Assembly (NCBI GenBank): GCA_946481095.1
Contig: CAMLML010000036.1
Span: 1-41,340, forward strand
Direction of reading: 5' to 3'
From: an uncultured Cellvibrio sp.
Lineage (GTDB): Bacteria > Pseudomonadota > Gammaproteobacteria > Pseudomonadales > Cellvibrionaceae
Length of the DNA: 41,340 nt
A program made the translations under genes and the position numbers. Positions 1 to 6,955 of the stretch are shown in pieces (positions within the stretch are counted from its first letter, which is position 1; each line of letters begins with the position of its first letter). The notes under the pieces were generated by a model, which saw only the letters and a program-made list of their open reading frames with translations, did no database searches and was not told the DNA's origin.

Positions 1-1
1 T

Positions 2-78
2 GGCTAGATAGCTCAGCCGGTTAGAGCACAGCACTCATAATGCTGGGGTCGGCGGTTCAAGTCCGCCTCTAGCTACCA
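2..78 (+). tRNA. tRNA-Met (CAT), elongator type
   Basis: A complete cloverleaf is visible: acceptor strands GGCTAGA (2-8) and TCTAGCT (68-74), D-stem GCTC/GAGC, anticodon stem CAGCA/TGCTG around the loop CTCATAA, T-arm GGCGG-TTCAAGT-CCGCC, discriminator A75 and encoded CCA (76-78). The anticodon CAT is at 36-38. The variable loop GGGGTC and overall body resemble the elongator Met tRNA of Escherichia coli rather than initiator tRNA, which has an unpaired first base and three G:C pairs below the anticodon. A lysidine-modified Ile2 (CAT) tRNA is the main alternative; its usual variable loop and acceptor stem look different. The first acceptor pair is G:U. Only one base of the window precedes it, so upstream tRNAs cannot be judged. 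Confidence 0.95.
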
Positions 79-86
79 AATAAGCC

Positions 87-123
87 AAAGGGCTTACAGA
101 AAAAACTCTGTAAGCCCTTTTTT
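87..123 (+). terminator. Rho-independent terminator after tRNA-Met
   Basis: A perfect 14-bp stem pairs AAAGGGCTTACAGA (87-100) with TCTGTAAGCCCTTT (107-120) around a 6-base loop, followed by a run of T to 123. It lies nine bases beyond the tRNA CCA end and separates the tRNA transcript from moeA. Confidence 0.93.
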
Positions 124-145
124 ATTGGGAAAAATATCGGGCTGA

Positions 146-186
146 GATGTTAACGTCAATAGTAATCAAGCCAATCTGTTAACATC
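146..186. promoter_or_regulatory. inverted repeat upstream of moeA, possible operator
   Basis: GATGTTAAC (146-154) and GTTAACATC (178-186) form a perfect 9-bp inverted repeat separated by 23 bases, ending 33 bases before the moeA start. Each arm also has a self-palindromic GTTAAC core, so the sites sit about three helical turns apart. No clear -35/-10 pair was recognised around it. A regulatory role is inference; in an AT-rich spacer such a repeat could be chance. Confidence 0.3.
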
Positions 187-219
187 AAACCCGAAATACA
201 TTCACCCGAAAAAAACATC

Positions 220-1452
220 ATGCAAACACCAGATCATTGCGCAAAACCTGAATTAATGTCGGTTGAAAATGCTATACACAACATTCAACAAGCCATTCAA
301 CCTGTAATTGAAGCCGAAGTGGTTGATTTACTGGATGCGCTTGACCGTGTAGTGGCAGAAAATGTTTTTTCTGCGATTGATGTTCCTGGTTACGATAATT
401 CGGCGATGGATGGTTATGCATTGTGTGTGGAGGATGATCGAACAGAATTTAACGTGATTGGACAATCGTTGGCGGGGCATGTTTTTTCGGGTGAATTAAA
501 AAGCGGGGAATGCATTCGGATTATGACGGGGGCGGTCATTCCTGCAGGTGCGAATGCTGTGGTGATGCAGGAACAGGTTAGTGTTGCTGATAACAAAATT
601 TTCTTAAATATTATTGCCAAACCTGGCGATAATATTCGTAAAGCAGGGGAAGATTTAGCGAAAGGCAATCTGGTATTGGCAAAATCACATCGCATAACGC
701 CTGTGGATATTGGCTTATTGGCATCACTCGGCATTTCACGACTCATTGTATTTCGACGATTGCGAGTTGCAATTTTATCGACCGGTGATGAATTAACACC
801 GATCAATCAATCGCTTGAACCTGGAAATATTTACGATTCAAATCGTTATGTTTTACATGCCCTGCTTAAACGATTAAATGTTGAGATTATTGATGCAGGT
901 TTAATTGCAGATGATTATCAAAAAATAAATAACGCCATTCAAAACGCGATGGCCGTTGCTGACGTGATCATTACCAGCGGTGGTGTTTCTGTAGGCGATG
1001 CAGATTACACCAAACAAGTATTGATGGAATCAGGCGAAATTAATTTTTGGAAAATTGCCATGAAGCCGGGAAAACCTTTTGCATTTGGAAGATTGGGAAG
1101 AGGTTATTTTTTTGGATTGCCAGGGAATCCAGTTTCAGCGGTGGTTACTTATCATCAATTGGTTTTACCGGGATTGCGCTGGTTGGCCGGTGAGATTTTT
1201 TCTGTGCCGCCTTCAATAATAGCGACCGCTTCCAGCGCACTGAAAAAACAACCCGGTCGGAAAGATTTTCAACGTGGAATATTATTCGGGGACAACCAAC
1301 AAAATCTTGTCAAAACCACCGGCATGCAAAGCTCGGGGATGCTCAGCTCCGTGGCAAAAGCCAATTGTTATATTCTTTTGGACGCTGAACGTGGATCAGT
1401 TAAAGAAGGTGAAACTGTTGAGGTTTTACCTTTCGATAAATACATCCAGTAA
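220..1452 (+). CDS. moeA: molybdopterin molybdenumtransferase MoeA
   Basis: MoeA inserts molybdate into adenylylated molybdopterin, the last step of molybdenum cofactor synthesis in the cytoplasm. The 410-residue length is normal for the family. The hallmark N-terminal motif PGYDNSAMDGYA is at residues 56-67, followed by the RIMTGAVIPAGANAVV segment (about 100-115), STGDEL at 187-192, the MPT-binding-like ITSGGVSVGDAD at 251-262, and MKPGKPFAFG then GLPGNPVSA further on; a C-terminal beta-barrel domain follows. The start at 220 has only a weak upstream purine stretch; an internal ATG at 256 is an alternative that would drop 12 residues not needed by the family. It stands alone here: no other moa, mob or moe gene is within the window. 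It follows the tRNA terminator, so it probably has its own promoter. Confidence 0.96.
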   Translation: MQTPDHCAKPELMSVENAIHNIQQAIQPVIEAEVVDLLDALDRVVAENVFSAIDVPGYDNSAMDGYALCVEDDRTEFNVIGQSLAGHVFSGELKSGECIRIMTGAVIPAGANAVVMQEQVSVADNKIFLNIIAKPGDNIRKAGEDLAKGNLVLAKSHRITPVDIGLLASLGISRLIVFRRLRVAILSTGDELTPINQSLEPGNIYDSNRYVLHALLKRLNVEIIDAGLIADDYQKINNAIQNAMAVADVIITSGGVSVGDADYTKQVLMESGEINFWKIAMKPGKPFAFGRLGRGYFFGLPGNPVSAVVTYHQLVLPGLRWLAGEIFSVPPSIIATASSALKKQPGRKDFQRGILFGDNQQNLVKTTGMQSSGMLSSVAKANCYILLDAERGSVKEGETVEVLPFDKYIQ

Positions 1453-1532
1453 GAGTTTCGCAAGAACCCTGCTGTTAAAAAATTCAAATGAAGTCAAGAA
1501 GCTGGATTAACTTCGTTGGTCTACGGCTCCCA

Positions 1533-1550
1533 CCTTCGCAGGGATGACGA
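1533..1550. repeat. solitary half of the GTCATCCCTGCGAAGG-type palindromic repeat
   Basis: CCTTCGCAGGGATGACGA in the spacer between convergent moeA and the CBS gene matches the right arm (3111-3126) of the perfect inverted repeat at 3066-3126. Only one arm is visible here, so this looks like a decayed or partial copy. Confidence 0.6.
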
Positions 1551-1583
1551 AAGGAAGCTAAACATCTGCGTTAAATTATTTCT

Positions 1584-2072
1584 TCAATCGGAATTAAATA
1601 CCTGCAATACATCCATAGAAGTAATAACACCTATGACAATTTTATTGTCTGTCACAAAAACACGGTGAATGTGTTTTTCAAGCAATAATGCCAACACATT
1701 TTTAAGCGAAGTATCTTTTTCTACAGCAATCACTTCACGCGTCATGATTTGATGTACTGTACAGTTTTTGTCTGCATCTTTAACCCAGCTGCGCAAATCA
1801 TTTTCATTGATGTCCTGGCCTGTATTTTCACGATAATAATTTCTTAACACTGCGCCTTTGTCTGACTCTTCCATACTATTAAAGCGAAACACATCGCCCA
1901 CGCTGACCACACCAACCAATTCATGGTCAGATGCAATGACCGGTGCAGCAGATATTTGATGCTTGATAAAAAAATCAGCCAATCGATGAATAGTCCAACC
2001 TTCGTAAACCATCAGCAAATCGGGGCACATAATATCTTTGGCGGTCAGGGTTTTTACTATGTCGGCACTCAT
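1584..2072 (-). CDS. tandem CBS-domain protein
   Basis: A 162-residue protein that is almost entirely a pair of CBS domains (Bateman module), which in characterised proteins bind adenosyl nucleotides such as AMP or ATP. The first repeat begins near residue 12 (AKDIMCPDL) and contains GVVSVGDVFRF; the second begins near residue 108 (IMTREVIAVEKDTSL) and ends in VFVTDNKIVIGVITSMDVL. The stretch between them, residues 65-105, is charged and probably helical. There is no catalytic or membrane domain, so it is probably a stand-alone nucleotide sensor whose partner cannot be told from sequence. GGGAG lies seven bases before the ATG and supports this start. It is convergent with moeA and lies 67 bp downstream of the exporter gene on the same strand, so the two may be cotranscribed. 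Confidence 0.9.
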   Translation of the reverse strand: MSADIVKTLTAKDIMCPDLLMVYEGWTIHRLADFFIKHQISAAPVIASDHELVGVVSVGDVFRFNSMEESDKGAVLRNYYRENTGQDINENDLRSWVKDADKNCTVHQIMTREVIAVEKDTSLKNVLALLLEKHIHRVFVTDNKIVIGVITSMDVLQVFNSD

Positions 2073-2139
2073 GTGTCTCTCCCGTAAAAAGTTTTATGTA
2101 CTTAGCATAGCGGCAGATACAGTAATTTCCATTCGGGAT

Positions 2140-2904
2140 CTACATAAACAATCCTTGCCCGCCTTCAATTAATAATTTGACACCCGCCAATAACAACAAG
2201 CCATAACTGATCCAATAAAACATGCCGTCCGATACTTTTTTATGCAGATAAAAGCCGAAAGCCACCCCTATAGGCGCAAGAGGCAACAACACCAGCGAGG
2301 TATAAAATGCCTCAAGGTTCAATTGGCCAAGAGCAACATAAGGAATCAACTTAATAAAATTGATAATGGCAAAAAATACTATAGTTGTTCCGGCGAGCAG
2401 TGACTTGGACATACGTTGAGGCAACAAATAAATAGTAACCGGTGGCCCACCGGCATGTGCAATATAACTGACATAACCTGCCAGCGCCCCCCAAAAACTT
2501 CCCGCTATTTTATTCGGGGATTGTTGTTGCAGTTGTTCAAGGTAGTGTTTACCCCAAAGATAATGAATAACAAAAAAAATGGACAAGCAACCCACACCAA
2601 AACGAATCACATCTGCATTGGCCATTTCAAATGTAAGTGCACCCGCAATAGTGCCTAATAGCGCACCGGGTAATAAGATTCGCAGATTAAGTTTGTCCCA
2701 AACTCCACGGAAATTTTTTAAACTGAAAATATCCATGATACAAAGAATGGGCAACAGAATTGCGGCGGCAAGACGTGGATCTATCATCAAAGAAAGCAAA
2801 GGGACGGCGAGCATTCCCAAGCCGCCGCCAAATCCACCTTTGGACATACCAACCAGAAATACCACCGGAATGGCCAATAAATAAAACCAGGGATCAGTAA
2901 TCAT
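2140..2904 (-). CDS. TauE/SafE (TSUP) family membrane transporter
   Basis: A polytopic inner-membrane protein of 254 residues with about eight hydrophobic segments. The N-terminal half carries the family-typical glycine-rich loop after the first helix (LVGMSKGGFGGGLGMLAVPLL) and the second half has the matching HAGGPPVTIYLLPQRMSKSLLAGT stretch. TSUP proteins export or import small organosulfur or sulfite-type anions and related organic acids; the substrate cannot be predicted here. I start at the ATG at 2904-2902, because the reading frame above it begins with a GTG directly in front and no Shine-Dalgarno sequence separates the two choices. The CBS-pair gene follows on the same strand, and a nucleotide-sensing partner for the transporter is an inference only. 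Confidence 0.9.
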   Translation of the reverse strand: MITDPWFYLLAIPVVFLVGMSKGGFGGGLGMLAVPLLSLMIDPRLAAAILLPILCIMDIFSLKNFRGVWDKLNLRILLPGALLGTIAGALTFEMANADVIRFGVGCLSIFFVIHYLWGKHYLEQLQQQSPNKIAGSFWGALAGYVSYIAHAGGPPVTIYLLPQRMSKSLLAGTTIVFFAIINFIKLIPYVALGQLNLEAFYTSLVLLPLAPIGVAFGFYLHKKVSDGMFYWISYGLLLLAGVKLLIEGGQGLFM

Positions 2905-3000
2905 CACATATCAACATCTGTATAAAAAATGCAGCATGCTGAAAAATTTTGAAAAATAAAAGCATATTTATTGTTAATTAAAAATCTTTGCACGAATCAT

Positions 3001-3068
3001 ATTTATTCGTCGCCTTTATATTTATTCGTCGCCTTTATATTTGTTCGTCGCCTTTATATTTGTTCGTC
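3001..3068. repeat. 19-bp tandem repeat, about 3.6 copies
   Basis: The unit ATTTATTCGTCGCCTTTAT occurs at 3001-3019 and 3020-3038, then with one A-to-G change at 3039-3057, and a fourth partial copy runs directly into the palindromic element from 3066. Units abut with no spacers, so this is not a CRISPR. The last copies share the G variant, which suggests expansion by slippage or unequal recombination from the palindrome side. Confidence 0.9.
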
Positions 3069-3126
3069 ATCCCTGCGAAGGCAGGGATCTACTTGGTCGG
3101 TAAGTCACTGCCTTCGCAGGGATGAC
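3066..3126. repeat. palindromic intergenic repeat (GTCATCCCTGCGAAGGCAG arms)
   Basis: A perfect 19-bp inverted repeat: 3066-3084 pairs with 3108-3126 around a 23-base centre. Similar GTCATNCC(C/T)GCGAAGGC palindromes are common in proteobacterial intergenic DNA. It lies between the start of the TauE/SafE gene and the end of the lipoprotein gene, where its transcript hairpin could stop transcription of the lipoprotein gene. A half-copy is at 1533-1550. Confidence 0.85.
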
Positions 3127-3161
3127 ATGCAAATGTGGGAGCATGACGAGTTTGGATAACA

Positions 3162-3671
3162 TTATTCCATGCTGACGGGATAAGATTGATAAGTACAATA
3201 ATCTGAATTGGCATCGCAAACTTCCAATAAGAGATACAATCTTTGCGGTAAAGTAGCGCCGAACAAACTGGAAATATCAACATTGCGCGTGCTGGTATCA
3301 CAGTTCATATACAAATCTTCAGTGTATTCGCACACCCAGTTTCCTGCCTGATCGCAAACCAAACCTTCTCCACAAATAGTAGTGCCAATCATAATGCTGT
3401 TGTAAATAGAATTACGATCATTAATTTTTAAACTGACTCTGTAATCTTCAAGGCTATCAACCTTCCAGAAAACCTCGAATAAACCTTCATATTCATAAGG
3501 AGAAAGCGCCAAAGGAGCTGTAGAAACCGAAGTGTCCACGTCATAACTGTCGATCATGTCGAATCGTTTCAACTCTGGCAGATATTCATCCTCATACGCC
3601 ACTCGCTCTTCATGACAAGCTGTCAGAAGCAAAGCCGATAAAATCATGACCAACACACTGATTTTTTTCAT
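3162..3671 (-). CDS. small lipoprotein of unknown function
   Basis: I do not recognise a family. The protein is 169 residues from the ATG at 3671, chosen because GGAG lies eight bases upstream and because it opens a textbook lipoprotein signal: MKK, a hydrophobic stretch, then LTAC with the lipidated cysteine at position 19. A longer in-frame start at 3731 would put 20 polar residues before the signal and is unlikely. The mature part is acidic and rich in Asp, Glu, Ser and Tyr, with further cysteines clustered in the second half (TTICGEGLVCDQAGNWVCEY, MNCD, EVCDANSDYC), which would suit disulfide bonding in the periplasm. The residue after Cys19 is His, so the usual Asp+2 inner-membrane retention signal is absent and outer-membrane sorting is plausible. 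It is transcribed away from the NTF2-like gene. Confidence 0.75.
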   Translation of the reverse strand: MKKISVLVMILSALLLTACHEERVAYEDEYLPELKRFDMIDSYDVDTSVSTAPLALSPYEYEGLFEVFWKVDSLEDYRVSLKINDRNSIYNSIMIGTTICGEGLVCDQAGNWVCEYTEDLYMNCDTSTRNVDISSLFGATLPQRLYLLLEVCDANSDYCTYQSYPVSME

Positions 3672-3799
3672 GACAAACTCCGATATCCAGGATTTTCTAT
3701 AAGGATCTGTAGTGATACTATCGGCTGCCAACTGAATTACGGCTGAATTTTTTCCTTCCCTCCATTCAAGGCGCCATAGGCGCGGACGAGTAACTGATT

Positions 3800-4264
3800 A
3801 TGAAAAAACTGATTTGTGGATTGTTGTGCCTTGGCTTCCTTTATTCCAGCCATGCATTCTGTGATGAAACCAAAGCGGTTTCAGAAGCAGTAAGCAAATT
3901 AACCAAAGCCATGATTGATGCTGATGAAAAAACGCTTACCGAACTTGCAGCACCACAATTGAGTTATGGCCACTCGGGTGGCAGCATTGAAGACAAAGCT
4001 GCATTTATTGAAAAAATTGTCAGCGGCCGTTCAGATTTCGTCACCATCGATCTGCAAAAACAAACCATCAGCATTGCAGGTGATACCGCAATTGTGCGTC
4101 ATGACCTGAATGCAGACATATTGGATGGAGGCAAAGCCGCCAGTATTCACCTGGGCGTATTACTGATTTGGCAAAAACAATCCGGAAAATGGAAATTGCT
4201 GGCACGCCAGGCCATCAAATATTTACCGGCGCCAGCCGCACCTGCAGCCCCCGCAACAAAATAA
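3800..4264 (+). CDS. exported NTF2-like / DUF4440 protein
   Basis: A 154-residue protein with a cleavable signal peptide (MKKLICGLLCLGFLYSSHAF, likely cut after the AFC region) and one compact NTF2/SnoaL-like cone fold. Typical family signs are the helix AVSKLTKAMIDADEKTLTEL, the LSYGHSGG segment with D/E-K-A-AFIEKI, and the closing strands with LLIWQKQSGKWKLLARQAI. DUF4440 proteins are often ligand-binding or ketosteroid-isomerase-like, with no secure function. The C-terminus ends in an Ala/Pro tail (PAPAAPAAPATK). The GST-like gene starts seven bases after its stop, so the two are probably one transcript. Confidence 0.85.
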   Translation: MKKLICGLLCLGFLYSSHAFCDETKAVSEAVSKLTKAMIDADEKTLTELAAPQLSYGHSGGSIEDKAAFIEKIVSGRSDFVTIDLQKQTISIAGDTAIVRHDLNADILDGGKAASIHLGVLLIWQKQSGKWKLLARQAIKYLPAPAAPAAPATK

Positions 4265-4271
4265 GTGCAAT

Positions 4272-4829
4272 ATGAAACTCTACGGTAGCTATACATCGCC
4301 TTTTGTTCGCCATTGCAGAATTGTGCTGTTGGAAACCAACAGCCAATGCGAATTTATTGAAACTGATCAAGCAGCCAGTGCGGTTAAATCACCGACAAAA
4401 CGAGTTCCTTTTCTGGAAGATGGAGACATATTTTTAACCGATTCCAGTGCAATTATTAAATATCTTCGTGAAAAAAACGGAGGCAATTTTTGTGCTTCAA
4501 CACTGGAGCTGAACAAGTTTTGTTTGGTAAATGCGGCACTGGATACAGTGGTGAATTTATTTTTTATCAAACGCGATGGTGTGGATATAACGCAAATTCC
4601 TTATCTGCAACGACAGGCCGCCAGAATTCAATCAACATTGGAAGAATTAAATAACACAAGGTTTTCAGCACAAGCACCATACAATGATGCTGACTTGCGA
4701 CTGGCTTGTTTTATGAGTTGGGCAAAACTTCGCAATCAAGTGGATTTTTCTGTTTATCCACAACTGGAAAAATTTCATGAAACAATTGCGAGTTATGAGC
4801 CGTTTTTGAAGACTAAACCGCCGGTTTGA
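4272..4829 (+). CDS. glutathione S-transferase-like protein
   Basis: A 185-residue protein with an N-terminal thioredoxin-fold GST domain: beta-strand MKLYGSYTSPFVRHCRIVLLE, the cis-proline segment KRVPFLEDGDIFLTDSSAIIKYL (about residues 43-65), then an all-helical C-terminal domain. The SPFVRHCR stretch carries the Ser/Cys region that contacts glutathione in many bacterial GSTs. It is shorter than the usual 200-220 residues, mainly in the C-terminal helices, so it may have a reduced substrate pocket. It follows the NTF2-like gene by seven bases. The stop lies just before a palindromic repeat that could end the transcript. Confidence 0.87.
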   Translation: MKLYGSYTSPFVRHCRIVLLETNSQCEFIETDQAASAVKSPTKRVPFLEDGDIFLTDSSAIIKYLREKNGGNFCASTLELNKFCLVNAALDTVVNLFFIKRDGVDITQIPYLQRQAARIQSTLEELNNTRFSAQAPYNDADLRLACFMSWAKLRNQVDFSVYPQLEKFHETIASYEPFLKTKPPV

Positions 4830-4831
4830 TG

Positions 4832-4927
4832 CCCTCACCCCAACCCTCTCCCAGAGGGAGAGGGGGCGGCATTTACTTTGATTAGGGAGTCATCCCCTCT
4901 CCCTCTGGGAGAGGGCTAGGGTGAGGG
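4832..4927. repeat. CCCTCACCC...AGAGGGAGAGGG palindromic repeat, copy 1
   Basis: Two 34-base arms (4832-4865 and 4894-4927) are inverted repeats with two mismatches around a 28-base centre. Each arm is itself nearly palindromic (CCTCTCCC-AGA-GGGAGAGG), so the RNA could form several nested hairpins. It sits between the convergent ends of the GST gene and the NatB-like permease gene and could act as a bidirectional terminator. The same element recurs at 34247-34352. Confidence 0.93.
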
Positions 4928-4931
4928 AAAA

Positions 4932-6116
4932 TCACAAGCCATAAACAATTTTCGGCTTCCTTAATTGCTTCGCAGTAAACGCCAATAACAACACACCCAA
5001 TAAAATCGAAACGCTACCCACTTGCAATAATTGCCATGAAGTCACCAATTCCCCCAGCAATATATTTTTAATCACAATTTGATGTGCCAATACCGGAACC
5101 CACATAAACCAATCCTGATAACTACTGGGATTAATCAGCGTATAAAATAAAGGCACCATCGGAATAAAAACCATGAGTCCCATGTAGGTTTGCGCATCTT
5201 TAAAACTGCGTGCAAAAATCGAAATTAAAAATTGCAGACTGGTAGCCAAAATTGCAACCGGAAATAACACCAAAAAAATACAACCTATATCGGCCAGAAC
5301 TACATCTACTTTCATACCTATATCTTTAAAAGGTAAAAAATAAAATGCAACAGACAATAAGCCCAGTGCAACCAATATAACCAGCAAAGTTAATATGTAA
5401 CTATTCAACCATTTGCCGATTAAAATAAAAGAAGATCTTGCAGGCGTAATTAACAACGACTCCAATGAACGGCGCTCGCGTTCACCTGACACCATATCCG
5501 CAGAAAAACCTATGCTTCCTAAAAAACAGGCCATGAGTAAAAAGAAAGGGACTGTGGCTATCACAAAAAAACCCATTTTTTGATCACTGGCAATATTGAT
5601 ATCACGAATAAAAACTGGTGATGAAATTGAAGGATCTATACCACGCGACATTAAACGCAGGTTACCTATTCGACCTTGCCAGGCCCATATCTGTTGCCTG
5701 ACAAAATTCAAACTGCCTTGTACTTTGGTATTGGTTGCATCAAATACTAACAACAGCTCTATGGATTCTCCCGTTGAAAATTTTTCTTGTGCATCCCTGG
5801 GAATGATCAGGACATAACCCAATTCATTTTGTTCGACTTTTTTATAAGCGTCGCCTTCAATTGGATTGATGGCAACACCTCTTTCTTTTAACCAATCAAC
5901 CAATGGAGATAAATTTTCTACACCTGAAACAGATAATTGAATAGGATCGTTGGTGGTTGCTCTGGATTGTTTTCCCATGTGTATAGCGAATAATGATGAC
6001 GCCACAAATACACCAACCAAATAAATTGGCATCAACACTATCATGCGCAAACTGCGCATATCTCTGAGAGTATCACGCCATTCTTTTTTCAAAACAGTAA
6101 AAATAGTGATTATCAT
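4932..6116 (-). CDS. NatB-like ABC-2 transporter permease
   Basis: The 394-residue permease has the ABC-2 (NatB) layout: one N-terminal membrane helix after a basic cytoplasmic start (residues about 20-45), a long extracytoplasmic domain, then five or so hydrophobic segments from about residue 180. The conserved cytoplasmic coupling motif SGERERRSLESLLITP follows the second helix. NatAB-type exporters move Na+ or small molecules, though substrates of relatives vary. The ATG shares its A with the stop codon of the ATPase gene (TGATG), indicating translational coupling, and this is the last gene of the seven-gene operon. It ends five bases before the palindromic repeat that probably terminates the transcript. 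Confidence 0.9.
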   Translation of the reverse strand: MIITIFTVLKKEWRDTLRDMRSLRMIVLMPIYLVGVFVASSLFAIHMGKQSRATTNDPIQLSVSGVENLSPLVDWLKERGVAINPIEGDAYKKVEQNELGYVLIIPRDAQEKFSTGESIELLLVFDATNTKVQGSLNFVRQQIWAWQGRIGNLRLMSRGIDPSISSPVFIRDINIASDQKMGFFVIATVPFFLLMACFLGSIGFSADMVSGERERRSLESLLITPARSSFILIGKWLNSYILTLLVILVALGLLSVAFYFLPFKDIGMKVDVVLADIGCIFLVLFPVAILATSLQFLISIFARSFKDAQTYMGLMVFIPMVPLFYTLINPSSYQDWFMWVPVLAHQIVIKNILLGELVTSWQLLQVGSVSILLGVLLLAFTAKQLRKPKIVYGL

Positions 6117-6955
6117 CAGACAGTCTCCTTTTTATCTTCTGCAGTTTTACTTTCTGTTTCCGTTTCGTTTTCTTTTTGTACTGACATCATATTTTCATCA
6201 CTGACAAGATTAATAAAAGCATCTTCAAGATTGTCAGATTGGCCAGCGTCAAGAATTTCATTTAATTTTCCTTGCGCAACTACTTTTCCACGGGCTATCA
6301 CAATAATGCGATCACAGAGCCCTTTTACTTCATGCATTAAATGACTGGAAAATACGACGCTCTTGCCCTGTTCTTTCAGGTCGTGTAGTAACTTGCGCAC
6401 AGCGCGGGTTGTAATCACATCCAAACCATTGGTAGGCTCATCCAATAAAACATGCTGGGGATTGTGTACTATGGCACGTGAAAGTGCAGTTTTCATTCTT
6501 TCACCCAAAGAAAATCCTTCTGCTTGTCGATCTGCAATTTTTTCCATTCCCAATCGTTTAATTAATTCGTGAATTGAGCTCTCCAATTGTGCAGGTTCAA
6601 CCCTGTGCAATTCACCAAAATAACGAATATTTTCCACTGCCGTTAAACGCTTATACAAACCCGTATCATCAGGCAAAACGCCCAATAACCGGCGTGCAGC
6701 TTCGGGCGATTCAGAAACCTTGACGTTATCAATAAAAATTTCGCCCGATGTAGGCTGAAGCAGCCCATAAATCAAACGCATAAGCGTTGATTTTCCTGCA
6801 CCATTCAAACCTAACAATCCGGTAATTTCACCATCGCGAAATTCCATACTAACATTATCCAACGCGGTAATAATTTTCTTTTCTTTTTTAAACGAAATTT
6901 TATTACTTGATGAATTTGCAATAAATTTTTTGGATATATTGTCTACCCGAATCAT
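6116..6955 (-). CDS. NatA-like ABC transporter ATP-binding protein
   Basis: A 279-residue ABC ATPase. Walker A GLNGAGKS is at residues 49-56, the Q-loop region follows LGVLPDDTGLYKRLTA, the signature is FSLGERMK, Walker B with the catalytic Glu is HVLLDEPTNGLD, and the H-loop is FSSHLMHEV. The FSLGERM signature is the variant typical of Na+-exporter-like ATPases. A charged tail rich in Glu and Lys (about the last 25 residues) is not part of the ABC fold. Its ATG overlaps the stop of the hydrolase gene by four bases (ATGA) and is preceded by the strong site GGAGGTG. It pairs with the permease downstream to form one exporter. Confidence 0.95.
   Translation of the reverse strand: MIRVDNISKKFIANSSSNKISFKKEKKIITALDNVSMEFRDGEITGLLGLNGAGKSTLMRLIYGLLQPTSGEIFIDNVKVSESPEAARRLLGVLPDDTGLYKRLTAVENIRYFGELHRVEPAQLESSIHELIKRLGMEKIADRQAEGFSLGERMKTALSRAIVHNPQHVLLDEPTNGLDVITTRAVRKLLHDLKEQGKSVVFSSHLMHEVKGLCDRIIVIARGKVVAQGKLNEILDAGQSDNLEDAFINLVSDENMMSVQKENETETESKTAEDKKETV

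Noticed and set aside
2..78. tRNA-Ile2 (CAT) instead of tRNA-Met
   Set aside because: The variable loop and body match elongator Met; Ile2 tRNAs usually have a different acceptor stem and variable loop. Not fully excluded.
414..806. 130-residue frame antisense to moeA
   Set aside because: The moeA motifs run through this stretch on the other strand; no start signal or domain here.
3001..3068. Possible CRISPR-like array
   Set aside because: The 19-base units abut directly with no unique spacers, and no cas gene is present.
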